Part shown: positions 35,575-46,300 of the stretch, in pieces
Numbering within the stretch: the first letter of the stretch is position 1
Layout: every line of letters begins with the position of its first letter
From: Anabaena minutissima FACHB-250
GTDB lineage: Bacteria > Cyanobacteriota > Cyanobacteriia > Cyanobacteriales > Nostocaceae
Length of the DNA stretch: 64,000 bases
Reading direction: 5' to 3'
Assembly (NCBI RefSeq): GCF_014697125.1
Contig: NZ_JACJRG010000002.1
Coordinates: 248,001-312,000 of the forward strand
Notes under the pieces: generated by a model
The model's database searches: none
What the model was told of the DNA's origin: nothing
The model's input: only the letters and a program-made list of their open reading frames with translations
Translations under genes and position numbers: made by a program

Positions 35575-37404
35575 ATGATATCAACAAAAAAGCGCAAACA
35601 TTGGAAATTATTATGGCAACTTATGCGCTACACGCCAAAACTATACACAATTGATTCCTGCTTCTGGATTTTAATTATGGGGTTGCCTGCTCTCCCTGGA
35701 TTAATTCTCCGGGAATTCTTCAACAGTTTGACTAATGAGGCAAAATTTGGATTATCACCTCTAGCTTTAATTGTGTTATTCCTAGCACTGAATTTAGGAC
35801 AAATTGTAGCTTTATTTGCCGGGCGTATTACCAAAACGCAGTACCGTTTTACTATGCGGTCATTACTGCGACATAATTTGCTAGACCGCCTTTTCAAGAA
35901 TCCCACAGCACAGCCAATGGTTGTGACTAAAGAAGCTGAAACGAATATATCTCAGGGCGAAATAATAAGTTATTTTCGTGATGATGCTGAACAAATAGAA
36001 GAAAACGTGGCATTATTCTCACAAGTTGTAGGACAAGGAATATTTGCTGTTATTTGTTTAATTATTTTATTAAGTATCAATTTACAGATGACACTGTTTG
36101 TATTTCTGCCCTTAGTAGGGATGATAGTAATTGTTCGCCAAGCAGAAACTCGGATTAAACAGTATAGAAAAGCCAGCCGCCAAGCCACCGAAAAGGTGAC
36201 AGGGATTTTAGGTGAAATATTTGGTTCAGTTCAAGCGATTAAAGTTGCTGGTGCAGAAGAAAATGCCCTGAATTATTTTCGTACTCTGAATGAAAAACGC
36301 CGCCAGATGATGATTAAGGATAGTTTGTTTAACGCTATTCTCAATTCTCTCTTTCAAAATATGGTAAGTCTAGGGACAGGAATAATTCTGCTGCTGGCTT
36401 CTCAATTAATGCAAAGTCAGGTTGGTCAGTTAACAGTAGGTGATTTTGCCTTGTTTATCTATAACCTCTCTTTTGTGACTAGCTTTTTTCATTATCTAGG
36501 CAACTTCATAGCGTTGTCTAAGCATACAGAAGTATCTTTTGAAAGGATGCTTAGTTTACTCTCTGGTGCATCAGCAGATACATTAGTAGCCCCCAATCAA
36601 CTTTATCTGAATGATTTGAATAGTTCCCAAAAAGATTTACCAAAAATAGAACAACCTTTGCGGAATGAAAAAGATAATCTTCAATCTTTGAAAGTTTCTC
36701 ATCTAACTTATCTTTATCCTGGTACTAGCCAAGGAATTACAGATATCAGCTTTGAAATTCAGCGTGGTAGTTTGACTGTAATTACTGGTCAGGTTGGTTC
36801 TGGTAAAAGTACATTGCTACGGGTGTTGTTAGGATTATTACCCAAGCAAACAGGAGAAATTTATTGGAATGAGCGTATAGTTGAAGACCCTGCTAATTTT
36901 TTTGTACCGCCTCGCAGTGCGTATACTCCACAAATTCCCCAACTTTTTAGCTATTCCTTACGAGAAAATATATTGCTGGGATTGTCTAAGGGTGATTCTG
37001 ATATTGAAAGAGCCTTAAAAATGGCTGTGTTTGAGCAAGATTTAGCAGTCATGAATGAGAAGCTAGGAACTTTAGTGGGAACAAAAGGTGTGCGGCTTTC
37101 TGGTGGACAGATGCAACGGGTAGCAGCAGCGCGGATGTTTGTACGTCAACCAGAGTTACTGATATTTGATGACCTTTCTAGCGCGTTAGACGTGGAAACA
37201 GAATTGGCGTTATGGTCGCGGATATTTGCTAATACAACTGAACAGGGGGAAAATTCTTGGACACCAACTTGTCTTGTCGTGTCTCATCGCCGTTCTGTTT
37301 TACGTCGTGCTGACCAGATTTTGGTGATGAAAGTAGGTAGGGTTGTAGCACAAGGTAATTTTGATGATATTTTAGCTGATGAGCAAGTTGATTGGATTTT
37401 TTAG
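35575..37404 (+). CDS. Exporter-fold ABC transporter half, Asp at catalytic position (pair B, subunit 2)
   Basis: 609 residues, paralogue of the 23659 protein. Walker A GQVGSGKST, LSGGQMQ, Walker B LLIFDDLSSALD (Asp for Glu) and VVSHRRSV. From about 36829 to the stop the DNA is almost identical to 24914-25491; before that the two genes differ by many silent and replacement changes. It forms the second heterodimer with the 33781 product. Confidence 0.92.
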   Translation: MISTKKRKHWKLLWQLMRYTPKLYTIDSCFWILIMGLPALPGLILREFFNSLTNEAKFGLSPLALIVLFLALNLGQIVALFAGRITKTQYRFTMRSLLRHNLLDRLFKNPTAQPMVVTKEAETNISQGEIISYFRDDAEQIEENVALFSQVVGQGIFAVICLIILLSINLQMTLFVFLPLVGMIVIVRQAETRIKQYRKASRQATEKVTGILGEIFGSVQAIKVAGAEENALNYFRTLNEKRRQMMIKDSLFNAILNSLFQNMVSLGTGIILLLASQLMQSQVGQLTVGDFALFIYNLSFVTSFFHYLGNFIALSKHTEVSFERMLSLLSGASADTLVAPNQLYLNDLNSSQKDLPKIEQPLRNEKDNLQSLKVSHLTYLYPGTSQGITDISFEIQRGSLTVITGQVGSGKSTLLRVLLGLLPKQTGEIYWNERIVEDPANFFVPPRSAYTPQIPQLFSYSLRENILLGLSKGDSDIERALKMAVFEQDLAVMNEKLGTLVGTKGVRLSGGQMQRVAAARMFVRQPELLIFDDLSSALDVETELALWSRIFANTTEQGENSWTPTCLVVSHRRSVLRRADQILVMKVGRVVAQGNFDDILADEQVDWIF

Positions 37405-37547
37405 TTGCTGTGATTCATAGCAGGCGGTGTCTCGCCGTTGCTAGACAACATGATTGCATTCTGATAAACTTACCCTCAAAGCTATTTGAGAAAGTTTATC
37501 TATAGCCTTCTCAGTTAATTGAGATGAGGTGTTTTGTAGGATAGCGC

Positions 37548-38317
37548 ATGGCGAATATTATTTCACTCGCAGATTACCAAGAATTTTGGAGAGAACGCAA
37601 TCAAAACACTAGACAACCAGACCCATCGGACCCATCTGATATTATTAATATATGTCCTCAACAATTTGGTAGTGGATATGAACGTTGGATTGAACTGCGG
37701 GACATTAGTTTATTAATTATTGATGCGGAATTTCATCACGATTTAGTCATAGAAAGAAAGTATTCAGATAGTTTTAGTGGTGGATTAGAATTTGGTTTTC
37801 ATCTCTCAGGTTATTCAGGGCGGCCGCATCATGTCAATAAGCAAAGTCTATTCTCAATAGAGTTAAAAATAATGTCATTAACTCCTGCTTATTGCGAAGG
37901 TTTTAGGCGATGGTCTACGACCGACCGGAGGTCATCGCTTTGAGGCTTAAAAAATAATCAAACGCGAAATCCTGATTTTTTCGTTGGTTCTTAACCTTCG
38001 TTGTGATCAAGAGTAATTTAGATGCGTTTGCCCTGTCAGGTTATTGGAATAATATTCATGCTGGGAAAAACTTCTTTCAAAGTGGAGGTTTAAACCAGAA
38101 TAACACATCAGAATTATTGCGATCGCAGCGACTTTTAAAGGTAGATATACATCCCGAATCCCCTGAATTACTCCATAGTTTTATTACAGGTGGCTTAAAT
38201 CCCATATCCTCACAAATCCTCAAAAAGCTTATTGAAACTGATCAAGAGCCATATCTTCAAATAGATCATACTACTCCAGAAATGCGAGTTGCCCTAAAAC
38301 CTATGATTTATTACTGA
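37548..38317 (+). pseudogene. AraC-family regulator, MITE-interrupted and lacking its HTH (cassette 5)
   Basis: ATG 37548 starts MANIISLADYQEFWRERNQ, like the other PchR-type regulators. At 37815 the gene is interrupted by a 220-bp MITE; joining across it gives FHLSGYWNNIHAGKNFFQSGG in frame. After TTPEMRVAL the homology ends (about 38300) and a stop follows, so the DNA-binding half is deleted. Two independent inactivations. A well-kept operator-like repeat still follows at 38365. Confidence 0.85.
37816..38035. mobile_element. 220-bp MITE with 10-bp target duplication in a regulator gene
   Basis: Ends are inverted: CAGGGCGGCCGCATC at the left against CAGGGCAAACGCATC read from the right (12 of 15 match). 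The direct repeat TCAGGTTATT flanks it at 37806-37815 and 38036-38045. Precise removal with one repeat restores the regulator frame. No coding capacity. Unrelated in sequence to the MITE at 15166. Confidence 0.8.
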
Positions 38318-38364
38318 GAGCCTGAAAATTACTTAAAATGCAGCTATTTGCTATCGCTTTTAGT

Positions 38365-38405
38365 AAAAATCCGTCTTTGGTTCAAAAAAATCCGTCTTCG
38401 GTTCA
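38365..38405 (+). promoter_or_regulatory. Candidate AraC-regulator operator, two 21-bp direct repeats (cassette 5)
   Basis: Cores TCCGTCTTTGGTTCA (from 38370) and TCCGTCTTCGGTTCA (from 38391), one mismatch, 21 bp apart, in an A-rich setting. It lies about 110 bp before the receptor pseudogene. It has survived although its adjacent regulator and receptor are dead. Confidence 0.65.
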
Positions 38406-38513
38406 ATCAGGTCTTCAAAGTCACATCCATTGTAGATTAAGCTTCTTAAAAAAGATTCTTAGCTGTAAAAATTACACCCTCTGGTATGAGAGGCTGGTCT
38501 AGGTGAGGAGATT

Positions 38514-39852
38514 ATGAGGCGACAACCGCAATTATTGATGGGTTTATGGTTAGCAGGGATAGTAGTTGCTGTACAACCAGCTTGGGGGAGTGGGAATACT
38601 CCCTGGTCTGAAGGCGGTAATACCTCTACAAATTCTCAAGCATTACTATCTCAAGCATCAGCACCTCAATCTCCAATTCTTGTCAATGGAGTGCGGATTG
38701 ATACAACAAATCAAGGTATAGAAGCAACCAAGGCGTGTCAATACCGATGGACAGACGGTAGCGAGGGGATATCGAAATGTCGATGAAGCCCAGAATAATC
38801 TGTCATTCCAAAATGAAATTAGTGGCAAATTTAATACTGGTTCAATTGTCCATAATATGCTTGTGGGATTGGAGTTATCCTATTACAAATACAGCTACGA
38901 CTTTTTGAGTGGCAGCATTGGCGATTTAGATATTTTCAACCCAGTGTATGGCGCACCAGCACCTACGGATCTTAGCAGGTCTAATGAAGAATATGGTGGA
39001 GATAATATTGCAGTCTATTTCCAGAACTTAGTGGAACTAACACCACAAATAAAATTACTTGCTGGTGGTCGTTTTGATACTGTTGATTCAGTTTATCGAG
39101 ATGTAGAAACCGGTACAGTCTATGATGAGACTTCAGACTCTAAGTTTTCACCAAGACTAGGGTTAGTTTATCAACCTACTGATTCCACCTCAATTTATGC
39201 TAGTTGGACAAATTCCTTCAACCCACAAATATTTGGCAGGACTCGCAATAATGAACCTTTTAAACCAGAAACGGCAGAGCAATTTGAAGTAGGAATTAAG
39301 CAGGAATTTTTGAATAAACGTCTGTCAGCGACTTTAGCTTATTTTGACATTACCAAGAAGAATGTTTTAATAACAGATCCTGAAGATGATAACTTTAGCA
39401 TTCAAACAGGGGAACAAAAAAGTCGAGGTGTAGAGTTAGATGTTGTTGGGGAAATTCTCCCTGGCTGGAAAATTATTGGCACGTATACTTACACAGATGC
39501 CAACATCAGCCAAGATAATGACTCATCATTAGTTAATAATAGGTTAGTTGGTGTACCTTACAACAGTGCGAGTTTATGGACTACCTATGAACTGCAACAA
39601 GGTAACTTGCAGGGTTTAGGATTAGGACTTGGTGTTGTTTACGTTGGCGAACGAGAGGCAAGTTTACCCAACAATCTGAAAATTCCTTCTTATGTTAGAA
39701 CAGATGCCAGTATTTTCTATAAACGGGATAATTGGCGTGCTGCTCTCAATTTTAAGAATCTTTTCGATACGAAATACTACGAGTCTCAAAGCTTTTTCAT
39801 TGTTCCCGCAGCACCTTTTACTGTTTTAGGAACTATTTCTTTTGAATTTTGA
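38514..39852 (+). pseudogene. TonB-dependent AMIN receptor with large internal deletion (cassette 5)
   Basis: ATG 38514 with a good ribosome site (GGAGG-like) starts a signal peptide (MRRQPQLLMGLWLAGIVV...) and the first strand of AMIN (VDTTNQGIEA-like). Near 38730 the sequence jumps, out of frame, to the middle of the barrel (TDGQTVARGYRNVDEAQNN...), which runs to ISFEF at 39852. The rest of AMIN, TonB box, plug and early barrel strands are missing. The barrel frame itself is undamaged. Confidence 0.88.
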
Positions 39853-39877
39853 TGTGAAATTTAGTGGACTGAAAGGC

Positions 39878-39909
39878 GAAACCCAACATGACTATCGGTG
39901 TTGGGTTTC
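39878..39909. repeat. Hairpin GAAACCCAACA / TGTTGGGTTTC, repeat or terminator
   Basis: An 11-bp perfect stem with a 10-nt loop, 25 bp after the receptor pseudogene. Such GGCGAAACCCAACA palindromes are common dispersed repeats in Nostoc-type genomes and could also stop transcription; the T-rich tail is weak. Confidence 0.5.
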
Positions 39910-40058
39910 CTTACTTCAACCCAACCTACATCTAATGAACTATTTTAGCCTTGCCACACCAATACTTAATATTTACTCTGCGAGTTTCACCTAAAAAGGA
40001 TGTGTGAGTTTAATGATCTATGGGATTAATGCAACTTCATGGTGATAAAATATAAAAC

Positions 40059-41036
40059 ATGAAAAAGAGTTTTTATTATTATATTCAGCTACTTATAGTG
40101 ATAGTGGCTTCATGCTTGATCAGCATTGCTTGTGATAGTTATTTATATACTAATTTACCAAATAAAACATCATCAAATTCAGAATGCCGATTAATTAAAC
40201 ATGAATTAGGAGAAACTTGTGTACCTCTAAATCCGCAGCGTATTGTTGTTACAGATCAAGTGGCATTGGAAGATATAATAGCATTAGGATTGAAACCGAT
40301 AGGTGTGCCTGACACTACTTATGTAGCTAGTAAATCTAGTTTTCTTAAGAACAAAATGTCTGGTATATCTTATATAGGTAAAGAACATACGTTTAATTTA
40401 GAAAAAATATTAGCGTTACATCCAGATTTAATTATTAGCTTATATGGGATTAATTCAGCAAACTATCAATTATTTTCAAAAATAGCCCCTACAGTTCAAT
40501 TTAAATATGTTCATGCTGGATGGCAAACATCTTTTCGGCAAATTGGTGAGGTATTAGGTAAGACGGAACAAGCTGAGAAATTACTGTCTGAGTACAAACA
40601 GCGATTAATAAAATTAAAAACTGTCCTCAAGAATCAAATCAATAAATTAAACGTATCTATTAGCCGTTTTCATGGTGGGGTGCAACTGCCTGAATTTCGT
40701 TCCCAATTTTCATTCCCAGGCAGTATTTTGCAAGAAGTCGGTATTTCTATGCCAGATGCTCAACGTCAGTTAATCAAAACTCCTGATCATACTTTGATAA
40801 TCTTGAACTTAGAACGTATAGACTTACTTGATGCTGATATTTTATTTGTAGCTGTAGACCCTGGTGCTAGAGAGTTATTCCAAAAATATCAAAATACTCG
40901 TCTTTGGCAAACCCTGAATGTAGTACAAAATCAGCGAGTTTATAGTGTTGATTCTAGTTATTGGATTTTTGGTAGTATCCTCTCAGCTAATGCCATAGTT
41001 GATGATTTATTTAAGTATTTAAGTCAACCTAAATAA
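40059..41036 (+). CDS. FecB/FhuD-like iron-siderophore-binding lipoprotein (cassette 5)
   Basis: 325 residues; lipobox ISIAC. SECRLIKHELGETCVPLNPQRI, FNLEKILALHPDLIISLY and FSKIAPTVQF are intact. It resembles the 12328 protein most (RFHGGVQLPEFRSQFSFPG against RFYAGSLETEFRTIFSFPG). It remains whole although the receptor and regulator of its cassette are destroyed, so it may serve other receptors. Upstream 206 bp contain only the hairpin and no clear operator. Confidence 0.9.
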   Translation: MKKSFYYYIQLLIVIVASCLISIACDSYLYTNLPNKTSSNSECRLIKHELGETCVPLNPQRIVVTDQVALEDIIALGLKPIGVPDTTYVASKSSFLKNKMSGISYIGKEHTFNLEKILALHPDLIISLYGINSANYQLFSKIAPTVQFKYVHAGWQTSFRQIGEVLGKTEQAEKLLSEYKQRLIKLKTVLKNQINKLNVSISRFHGGVQLPEFRSQFSFPGSILQEVGISMPDAQRQLIKTPDHTLIILNLERIDLLDADILFVAVDPGARELFQKYQNTRLWQTLNVVQNQRVYSVDSSYWIFGSILSANAIVDDLFKYLSQPK

Positions 41037-41039
41037 ATT

Positions 41040-41340
41040 TTGTCAGCAAAACGGTAAAGTTAAAATATCGAAAACTCCCAGAATTTTGATAAGCCACATT
41101 CAGCCGCTATAACAGTGAATCATCCTCTGTCAGCAGCCCAGAAATATCAAAACTAGGGCGATAGAAAGCGTAATTGCCGAAATTAAAATCAGCGACATAA
41201 TAGGCAGTGGTCAGGGGTTGTTTGGTGACAACCTTGATAATTCCTCCGGGTTCAGCTTTACCAAATAGCACGAAAGCCAGCCCTTTAAGGATTTCGATGC
41301 AGCGCGCCAAAGGCATCACACCTGTCAAAAGCAAGCTTGG
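41040..41340 (-). pseudogene. Inverted fragment of a TonB-receptor plug domain
   Basis: On the minus strand: IEILKGLAFVLFGKAEPGGIIKVVTKQPL..., then FYRPSFDISG...DDSLL, a TAG where TAT (Tyr) is expected, and RLNVAYQNSGSFRYFNFT. This is the plug end and first barrel strands of a receptor like that at 17537, oriented against the island. It abuts the stop of the 40059 gene. It shows that an inversion or ectopic rearrangement has occurred. Confidence 0.8.
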
Positions 41341-41808
41341 AATCCAAAATCTAAAACTTGTACTGAGTTTGTTGTAAAGCCTGCGGCATAGCTAGAGCCT
41401 CCGGCACGCTACCGCGAACGCTTAAGGCGTAGCCTCTCCGTTAAGAGAAGTATCTAAAATCCAAAATTGGTATAACTGGTATATTTTTTCGTATTCATGG
41501 TTGACGCTTGACGGTCAACATTCAAATAAACAGCAACTACAAGATTATTAAAGCTATTTGAGAATATATTTCTTTTTTTATGAAACAAAGCTGCAATAAG
41601 TTGAAAAAATCTGCCAATAAGTATAAAGTATAGTTTTGAAACTTGGCGGTCATATCAGGCTACAAACCTCAATATTATGAGAATATGCTTTGGTTAAATA
41701 CTTGATGGGCTTATATTAATTCTCAATTAAGATGTTGAACTTGCAAATGTCAAAGAAAGCACAAGCAACTTACCCAAATGACTATATTTTTCAATTAACT
41801 AGAAGATA
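41341..41808. other. Non-coding region upstream of the FecCDE-type importer
   Basis: 468 bp. The part at 41375-41450 is a patch of GC-rich dispersed repeat (GGCATAGCTAGAGCCTCCGG). The AT-rich remainder must contain the importer promoter. I do not find the direct-repeat motif of the receptor operons here. Confidence 0.5.
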
Positions 41809-42840
41809 ATGACAAGAGCAACCACAGCATCACCCAGAAACTGGAATCCACCCAAAATATCGCCATTAGTGGGTCTGATTCTAGGCATACTGATTCTGCT
41901 AACTTGCTTAGTGTACAGTGTTACATTGGGTGCGGCAGAAATACCGTTAAACAAGATTCTGGAATCCTTTATCACCTTTGATGGTTCATATGAACATTTA
42001 GTGATTCAGACGGTGAGATTACCGCGATCGCTAGTTGCTCTTTTGGTAGGTGCAGCCTTAGCTGTATCCGGGGCATTAATGCAGGGTTTGACACGCAACC
42101 CCCTAGCCGATCCAGGGATTTTAGGTATTGAATCGGGGGCGGCATTGGCTGTAGTTGCCACAATTTTTGTGTTTGGCAGCTCGTCCTTGAGTGTTTTGAC
42201 TATTGTGGCCTTTGTAGGTGCAGGAATCACCGCCATATTAGTCTACTTCCTTGGTTCTCTGGGGCGAGGAGGAGCTACACCATTAAATATCACCGTAGCA
42301 GGCGCGGCAATCACGGCTCTAATTTCTTCCCTCACCACGGCTATTCTCATCGTCAGTCAACGCACCTTAGAAGAAATTAGATTTTGGTTGGCTGGTTCTT
42401 TAGCTGGAAGGGATTTCAACATATTATTATCAGCATTGCCTTTCGTTGTTATTGGCTTAGTAATGGCCTTTGCCCTTGGTAGACAAATTACAACTATGAG
42501 TCTGGGTGAAGACGTAGCTAAAGGCCTGGGTCAACAGACAGCTTGGGTGAAAATCACGACGGCCATCAGCGTTGTTTTACTAGCGGGAAGTTCCGTATCC
42601 CTGGCTGGGCCAATTGGCTTTATTGGCTTAGTTGTTCCCCATATGGTGAGGTTTTTCATCAAAGCTGATTACCGTTGGATTCTGCCTTATTCCGCAGTAG
42701 TAGGAGCAACTTTACTCTTAGTTGCAGATGTGGCTGCGCGTATCTTACTCAAACCTCAAGAATTACCTGTGGGAGTAATGACAGCACTAGTTGGTGCGCC
42801 CTTTTTTGTCTACTTGGCTAAGTCAAAGGTGAAGAAATGA
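41809..42840 (+). CDS. FecCD-type ferric-siderophore ABC permease, subunit 1
   Basis: 343 residues with about nine hydrophobic helices. The family's conserved loop [15 protein letters not shown] is at about residue 90 and the C-terminal [19 protein letters not shown] faces the ATPase. Together with the overlapping next gene (ATGA) it forms the heterodimeric inner-membrane channel of a class II (BtuCD-like) importer for ferric siderophores. It is the only such permease in the window, so the five intact binding proteins may share it. Called FecD/FhuB-like; the exact gene name is not certain. Confidence 0.92.
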   Translation: MTRATTASPRNWNPPKISPLVGLILGILILLTCLVYSVTLGAAEIPLNKILESFITFDGSYEHLVIQTVRLPRSLVALLVGAALAVSGALMQGLTRNPLADPGILGIESGAALAVVATIFVFGSSSLSVLTIVAFVGAGITAILVYFLGSLGRGGATPLNITVAGAAITALISSLTTAILIVSQRTLEEIRFWLAGSLAGRDFNILLSALPFVVIGLVMAFALGRQITTMSLGEDVAKGLGQQTAWVKITTAISVVLLAGSSVSLAGPIGFIGLVVPHMVRFFIKADYRWILPYSAVVGATLLLVADVAARILLKPQELPVGVMTALVGAPFFVYLAKSKVKK

Positions 42841-43877
42841 AGGTAGATTGGCTCGTCATCCGTTCCGAGGCGATATCTTTTCGCATAGACCGACGCGTAC
42901 CACTGATGCTGCTTTGCTTGGTAGTGGTGGTTGCGATCGCGATGGTGATCAATGTGGGTAGGGGTGAGTATCCCATCTCGCCTTTAGATATCGTCAAAAC
43001 TGTATTGGGTATAGATACAGGTAATCCAGACCATGCTTTTGTGATTCACAATCTGCGTCTACCTCGTACCCTTGTCGCTTTTATGGTGGGGGTAGCACTG
43101 GCAATTTCTGGCACTATCTTTCAAGGACTGACACGTAACCCCTTAGCTGACCCTGGGATTATTGGCATCAATGCCGGCGCGAGTCTGGCAGCCGTGACAG
43201 TTATTATTTTATTTCCTGCTGCACCCATTTACACCTTGCCTCTATCAGCCTTTGCTGGGGCTTTATTGATGGCGATGCTCATTTACTCCCTAGCTTGGAA
43301 TAATGGTAGTTCCCCCATTTTGTTAATTTTAATGGGCGTGGGGTTGTCTGCGATCGCCAGTGCTTTCACCAGCTTGATGATTACCTTTGGTGAAATCTAC
43401 AGCGTCAGTGATGCCCTTGTATGGTTGGCTGGTAGTGTGTACGGACGCACCTGGGAACAAGTCTTTTCCTTCTTACCTTGGTTAATTGTATTCGTACCGA
43501 TGGCGTTGACATTGGCAAGACATTTGAACGCCTTAAATTTAGGAGATGATGTTGCCAGAGGTTTAGGTAGTCGGGTGGAATGGCAACGTGGTTTACTCGT
43601 GCTAGTGGGTGTAGCCTTAGCCGGTGCAGGAGTCGCCACGGCGGGAATGATTGGTTTTGTCGGTTTAATTGCACCCCATTTAGGCAGACAGTTGGTAGGT
43701 ACAAATCATGAAGGCTTGATTCCTACATCTGCATTGTTAGGGGGAGTGATTGTTGTCGCCGCAGATTTGCTAGGCAGAACCTTGTTTGCACCTATAGAAA
43801 TTCCTTGTGGGGTCGTGACTGCTGCTATTGGTGCGCCTTATTTTCTCTATTTGTTAATTCGTAATCGGAAGAAATAG
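42837..43877 (+). CDS. FecCD-type ferric-siderophore ABC permease, subunit 2
   Basis: 346 residues, multi-helix. [15 protein letters not shown] near residue 98 and [19 protein letters not shown] near the C-terminal third are family hallmarks. It starts within the stop codon of subunit 1 (4-nt overlap), giving coupled translation. The ATPase gene follows after 94 nt holding short GGGGACT repeats. Confidence 0.92.
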   Translation: MKVDWLVIRSEAISFRIDRRVPLMLLCLVVVVAIAMVINVGRGEYPISPLDIVKTVLGIDTGNPDHAFVIHNLRLPRTLVAFMVGVALAISGTIFQGLTRNPLADPGIIGINAGASLAAVTVIILFPAAPIYTLPLSAFAGALLMAMLIYSLAWNNGSSPILLILMGVGLSAIASAFTSLMITFGEIYSVSDALVWLAGSVYGRTWEQVFSFLPWLIVFVPMALTLARHLNALNLGDDVARGLGSRVEWQRGLLVLVGVALAGAGVATAGMIGFVGLIAPHLGRQLVGTNHEGLIPTSALLGGVIVVAADLLGRTLFAPIEIPCGVVTAAIGAPYFLYLLIRNRKK

Positions 43878-43946
43878 GGGACTGGGGACAAATCAATTCA
43901 AGATTCAAAATTAAATAACTGGGGACTGGGGACTAGGGACTGGGGA
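43876..43946. repeat. Short tandem repeats of GGGGACT type
   Basis: Heptamer-like units GGGGACT(G) recur at 43877-43889 and 43919-43946 inside the spacer between permease and ATPase genes. These are short tandemly repeated repetitive sequences typical of heterocystous cyanobacteria. Confidence 0.7.
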
Positions 43947-43971
43947 AAAATCAGGTTTTTATTAATTCAAA

Positions 43972-44802
43972 ATGGTAACAACTATGAAAGGATTATCAAC
44001 CAAAGGTCTGTCTTTAGCTTACGATGGTGCGCCAATTATTCGTGACCTGAATTTGTCAATTCCTACGGGACAAATTAGTGCTTTAGTGGGTGCGAATGGC
44101 TGTGGTAAATCAACTTTATTACGAGGTCTAGCTAGACTTCTTAAACCCTATGGCGGTACAGTCTATCTTGATGGGCAATCTATTTTTAATCTTTCTACTA
44201 AGGATGTAGCGAAGCAATTAGGTATCTTACCGCAAGGCCCAGTTGCACCGGAAGGATTAACAGTCAGAGACTTGGTAGCACAAGGACGCTATCCTTATCA
44301 AAATTGGTTGCAGCAGTGGTCAGAAAAAGATGAAAAAATTGTCCAACAGGCACTAGAAATTACAAGTTTATTAGAGTTGGATGACAGAGGATTAGATACT
44401 TTATCTGGTGGACAACGACAACGTGCTTGGATTGCAATGGCATTAGCACAAGATACAGATATTTTACTGTTAGATGAACCGACTACTTTTCTGGATTTGG
44501 CACATCAGATAGAAGTTTTAGATTTGTTATATGAATTGAACCAACATCAGGGAAGAACTATTGTCATGGTACTGCATGATTTAAATCAGGCTTGTCGTTA
44601 TGCAGATTATCTGGTTGCTGTCAAAGAGGGTCGGATTTTCACCGTTGGAGAACCGAAACAGGTAATGACTGAAGAAATGGTACAAGAGGTTTTTGGCTTA
44701 GAATGCCGGGTTGTTTCTGACCCTGTTGTGGGGACACCGATGTGTGTACCGATAGGACGTAAAGGAGAGAGAAAATTGCAAGCAAAATCTTCTCATCTGT
44801 GA
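43972..44802 (+). CDS. FecE/FhuC-type ferric-siderophore ABC ATPase
   Basis: 276 residues. Walker [11 protein letters not shown]-loop [11 protein letters not shown], signature [17 protein letters not shown], Walker [13 protein letters not shown] and switch His VLHDLN are all canonical. It powers the two permeases upstream. The genes are co-directional. A broken DUF1636 gene lies 161 bp downstream, as if this operon once ended like cassettes 1 and 3. Confidence 0.93.
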   Translation: MVTTMKGLSTKGLSLAYDGAPIIRDLNLSIPTGQISALVGANGCGKSTLLRGLARLLKPYGGTVYLDGQSIFNLSTKDVAKQLGILPQGPVAPEGLTVRDLVAQGRYPYQNWLQQWSEKDEKIVQQALEITSLLELDDRGLDTLSGGQRQRAWIAMALAQDTDILLLDEPTTFLDLAHQIEVLDLLYELNQHQGRTIVMVLHDLNQACRYADYLVAVKEGRIFTVGEPKQVMTEEMVQEVFGLECRVVSDPVVGTPMCVPIGRKGERKLQAKSSHL

Positions 44803-44963
44803 TGTCATGGAAAAAGTGGGCGAGATGTCCACTTTCTCCCAATTCATATCCTCTAATTACGCCTGTGTAGCGATTGATTCTTGCAAAAAAACTTGTAAAT
44901 AGCTACAGCTTTATGAGAATTTATTGGCAATAATTATCCCTGTTTTGTCACTCTCGGAAAACA

Positions 44964-45341
44964 ATAATTAAACACACCATATTCATCTGCAAATTCTGCC
45001 ATCGTTCATCTGAAGAACGCCCAGAAAATCCTCCTTTTGATGGAGAGAATCTACTTGATAAAATCAACTCTTTGTGCGGTGAATAATTTACCTCAGAACA
45101 ACTATAAATTAAACCTGTTGGGTGTTTGTGGGCTTGCAGTCAAGGTTGTGTTGTCGCTGTTTCAAGCGACGATAAAACCACCTATCTTTTTGTTAATCTT
45201 CCCTTAGAAGAAAGCCCAATAGCGTTACTGGAATTTATGCAACTATACATCAAAAGCCGTAAAGGGGTTGTAGCTTGGGAACGACTTCTGAAAACTTTGC
45301 AGTCCGCTATTTTTGGCCAAATTCCACCTTTGGGAACGTAA
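44964..45341 (+). pseudogene. DUF1636 ferredoxin-like gene with lost start and two stops
   Basis: The frame from 44964 reads IIKHTIFICKFCHRSSEE..., matching the 21291 protein (MIKHTLFICTSCDRSSEE), but the start is ATA. TAA occurs in frame at 45084-45086 and 45105-45107. The remainder (VGCLWACSQGCVVAVSS... to LGT) is uninterrupted. The second Cys of the first CxxC is kept (CKFC). Confidence 0.85.
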
Positions 45342-45438
45342 TCACTGTCCTTGTCAACGCATCTTGATTTCTAATCAAGAGTGCTGGCGGAAGCACGGTA
45401 AGATTATTGACAATAAATATTATTAATTAGTGCCAGTC

Positions 45439-46300
45439 ATGACCATCACCCTGACGATGAGAGAAGATCGGGAATTGTGGGCAGAAGCTAACCACACTTG
45501 CCCACAACCATCAAAACGAGAGCCATTTGAAATTCTCCGTCAAATGCCAAAGCAACTTGGTAAGGGCTATATACGGGATATTGAGATACATCCAGAACTC
45601 TGGCTAATTTGGGATTGTGAATATCACGATAATGTATTGATGAAAATTCCTGAATGGAATCATCCTCTAGAATTTTGGGCCTTCCTTTCAGGCAAAATCG
45701 TAGACGAATATGGAGGACAGTTGGGAGAAGGGTATACCTGTATTTCCGGTAGTGGTGTTCAACGTCAAATGATGATAAGATGCCCCAAATATCGGCGTGT
45801 GGGCGTTAGCATACATACATCCCCTGACTTGTTGGCAACTTTTTTCCCCGATGAAACAGGCGAAATTCCTCAGAAGTTGCGTTTGTTAGATAAGGGTAAT
45901 GATTGGCAAACTTTACTCTACCCGAAAATTACAACGGCTATTATGGGGATCGCACAACAAATTATTAACTGTCCTTACCAGGGAATGACAAAGCGGATGT
46001 ATTTACAGGGTAAGGTGTTGGAATTAATGGCGTTGCAGTTAGCTCCTATCTTATCTGCTCAAGAGGGATTGCAACCATCGCCGCGACTGAAGCCAGATAC
46101 TATTGCCCGAATTCACCTCGCTAGAGAAATTTTATCGACACGTTTGGAAAATCCACCGTCGATACTGGAATTATCGCAGATTGTGGGGATGAGCGATCGC
46201 ACTTTACGGCGTGGATTTCAAGAATTGTTTAGCACAACAGTGTTGGGTTATCTCTCTAGTATCCGTATGCAGCAAGCAGAGCAACTTTTGCGAGAAGGTA
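45439..46300 (+). pseudogene. AraC-family regulator truncated by an IS4-family element (cassette 6)
   Basis: ATG 45439 starts MTITLTMREDRELWAEANH. The sensory half and first HTH (PPSILELSQIVGMSDRTLRRGFQELF) are intact. The gene breaks at QLLREG, where the IS inverted repeat begins; the second HTH is gone and the frame runs on to a stop at 46341 inside the element. Sequence beyond the IS belongs to a binding-protein gene, so the end of this regulator and the receptor are deleted. Confidence 0.88.
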
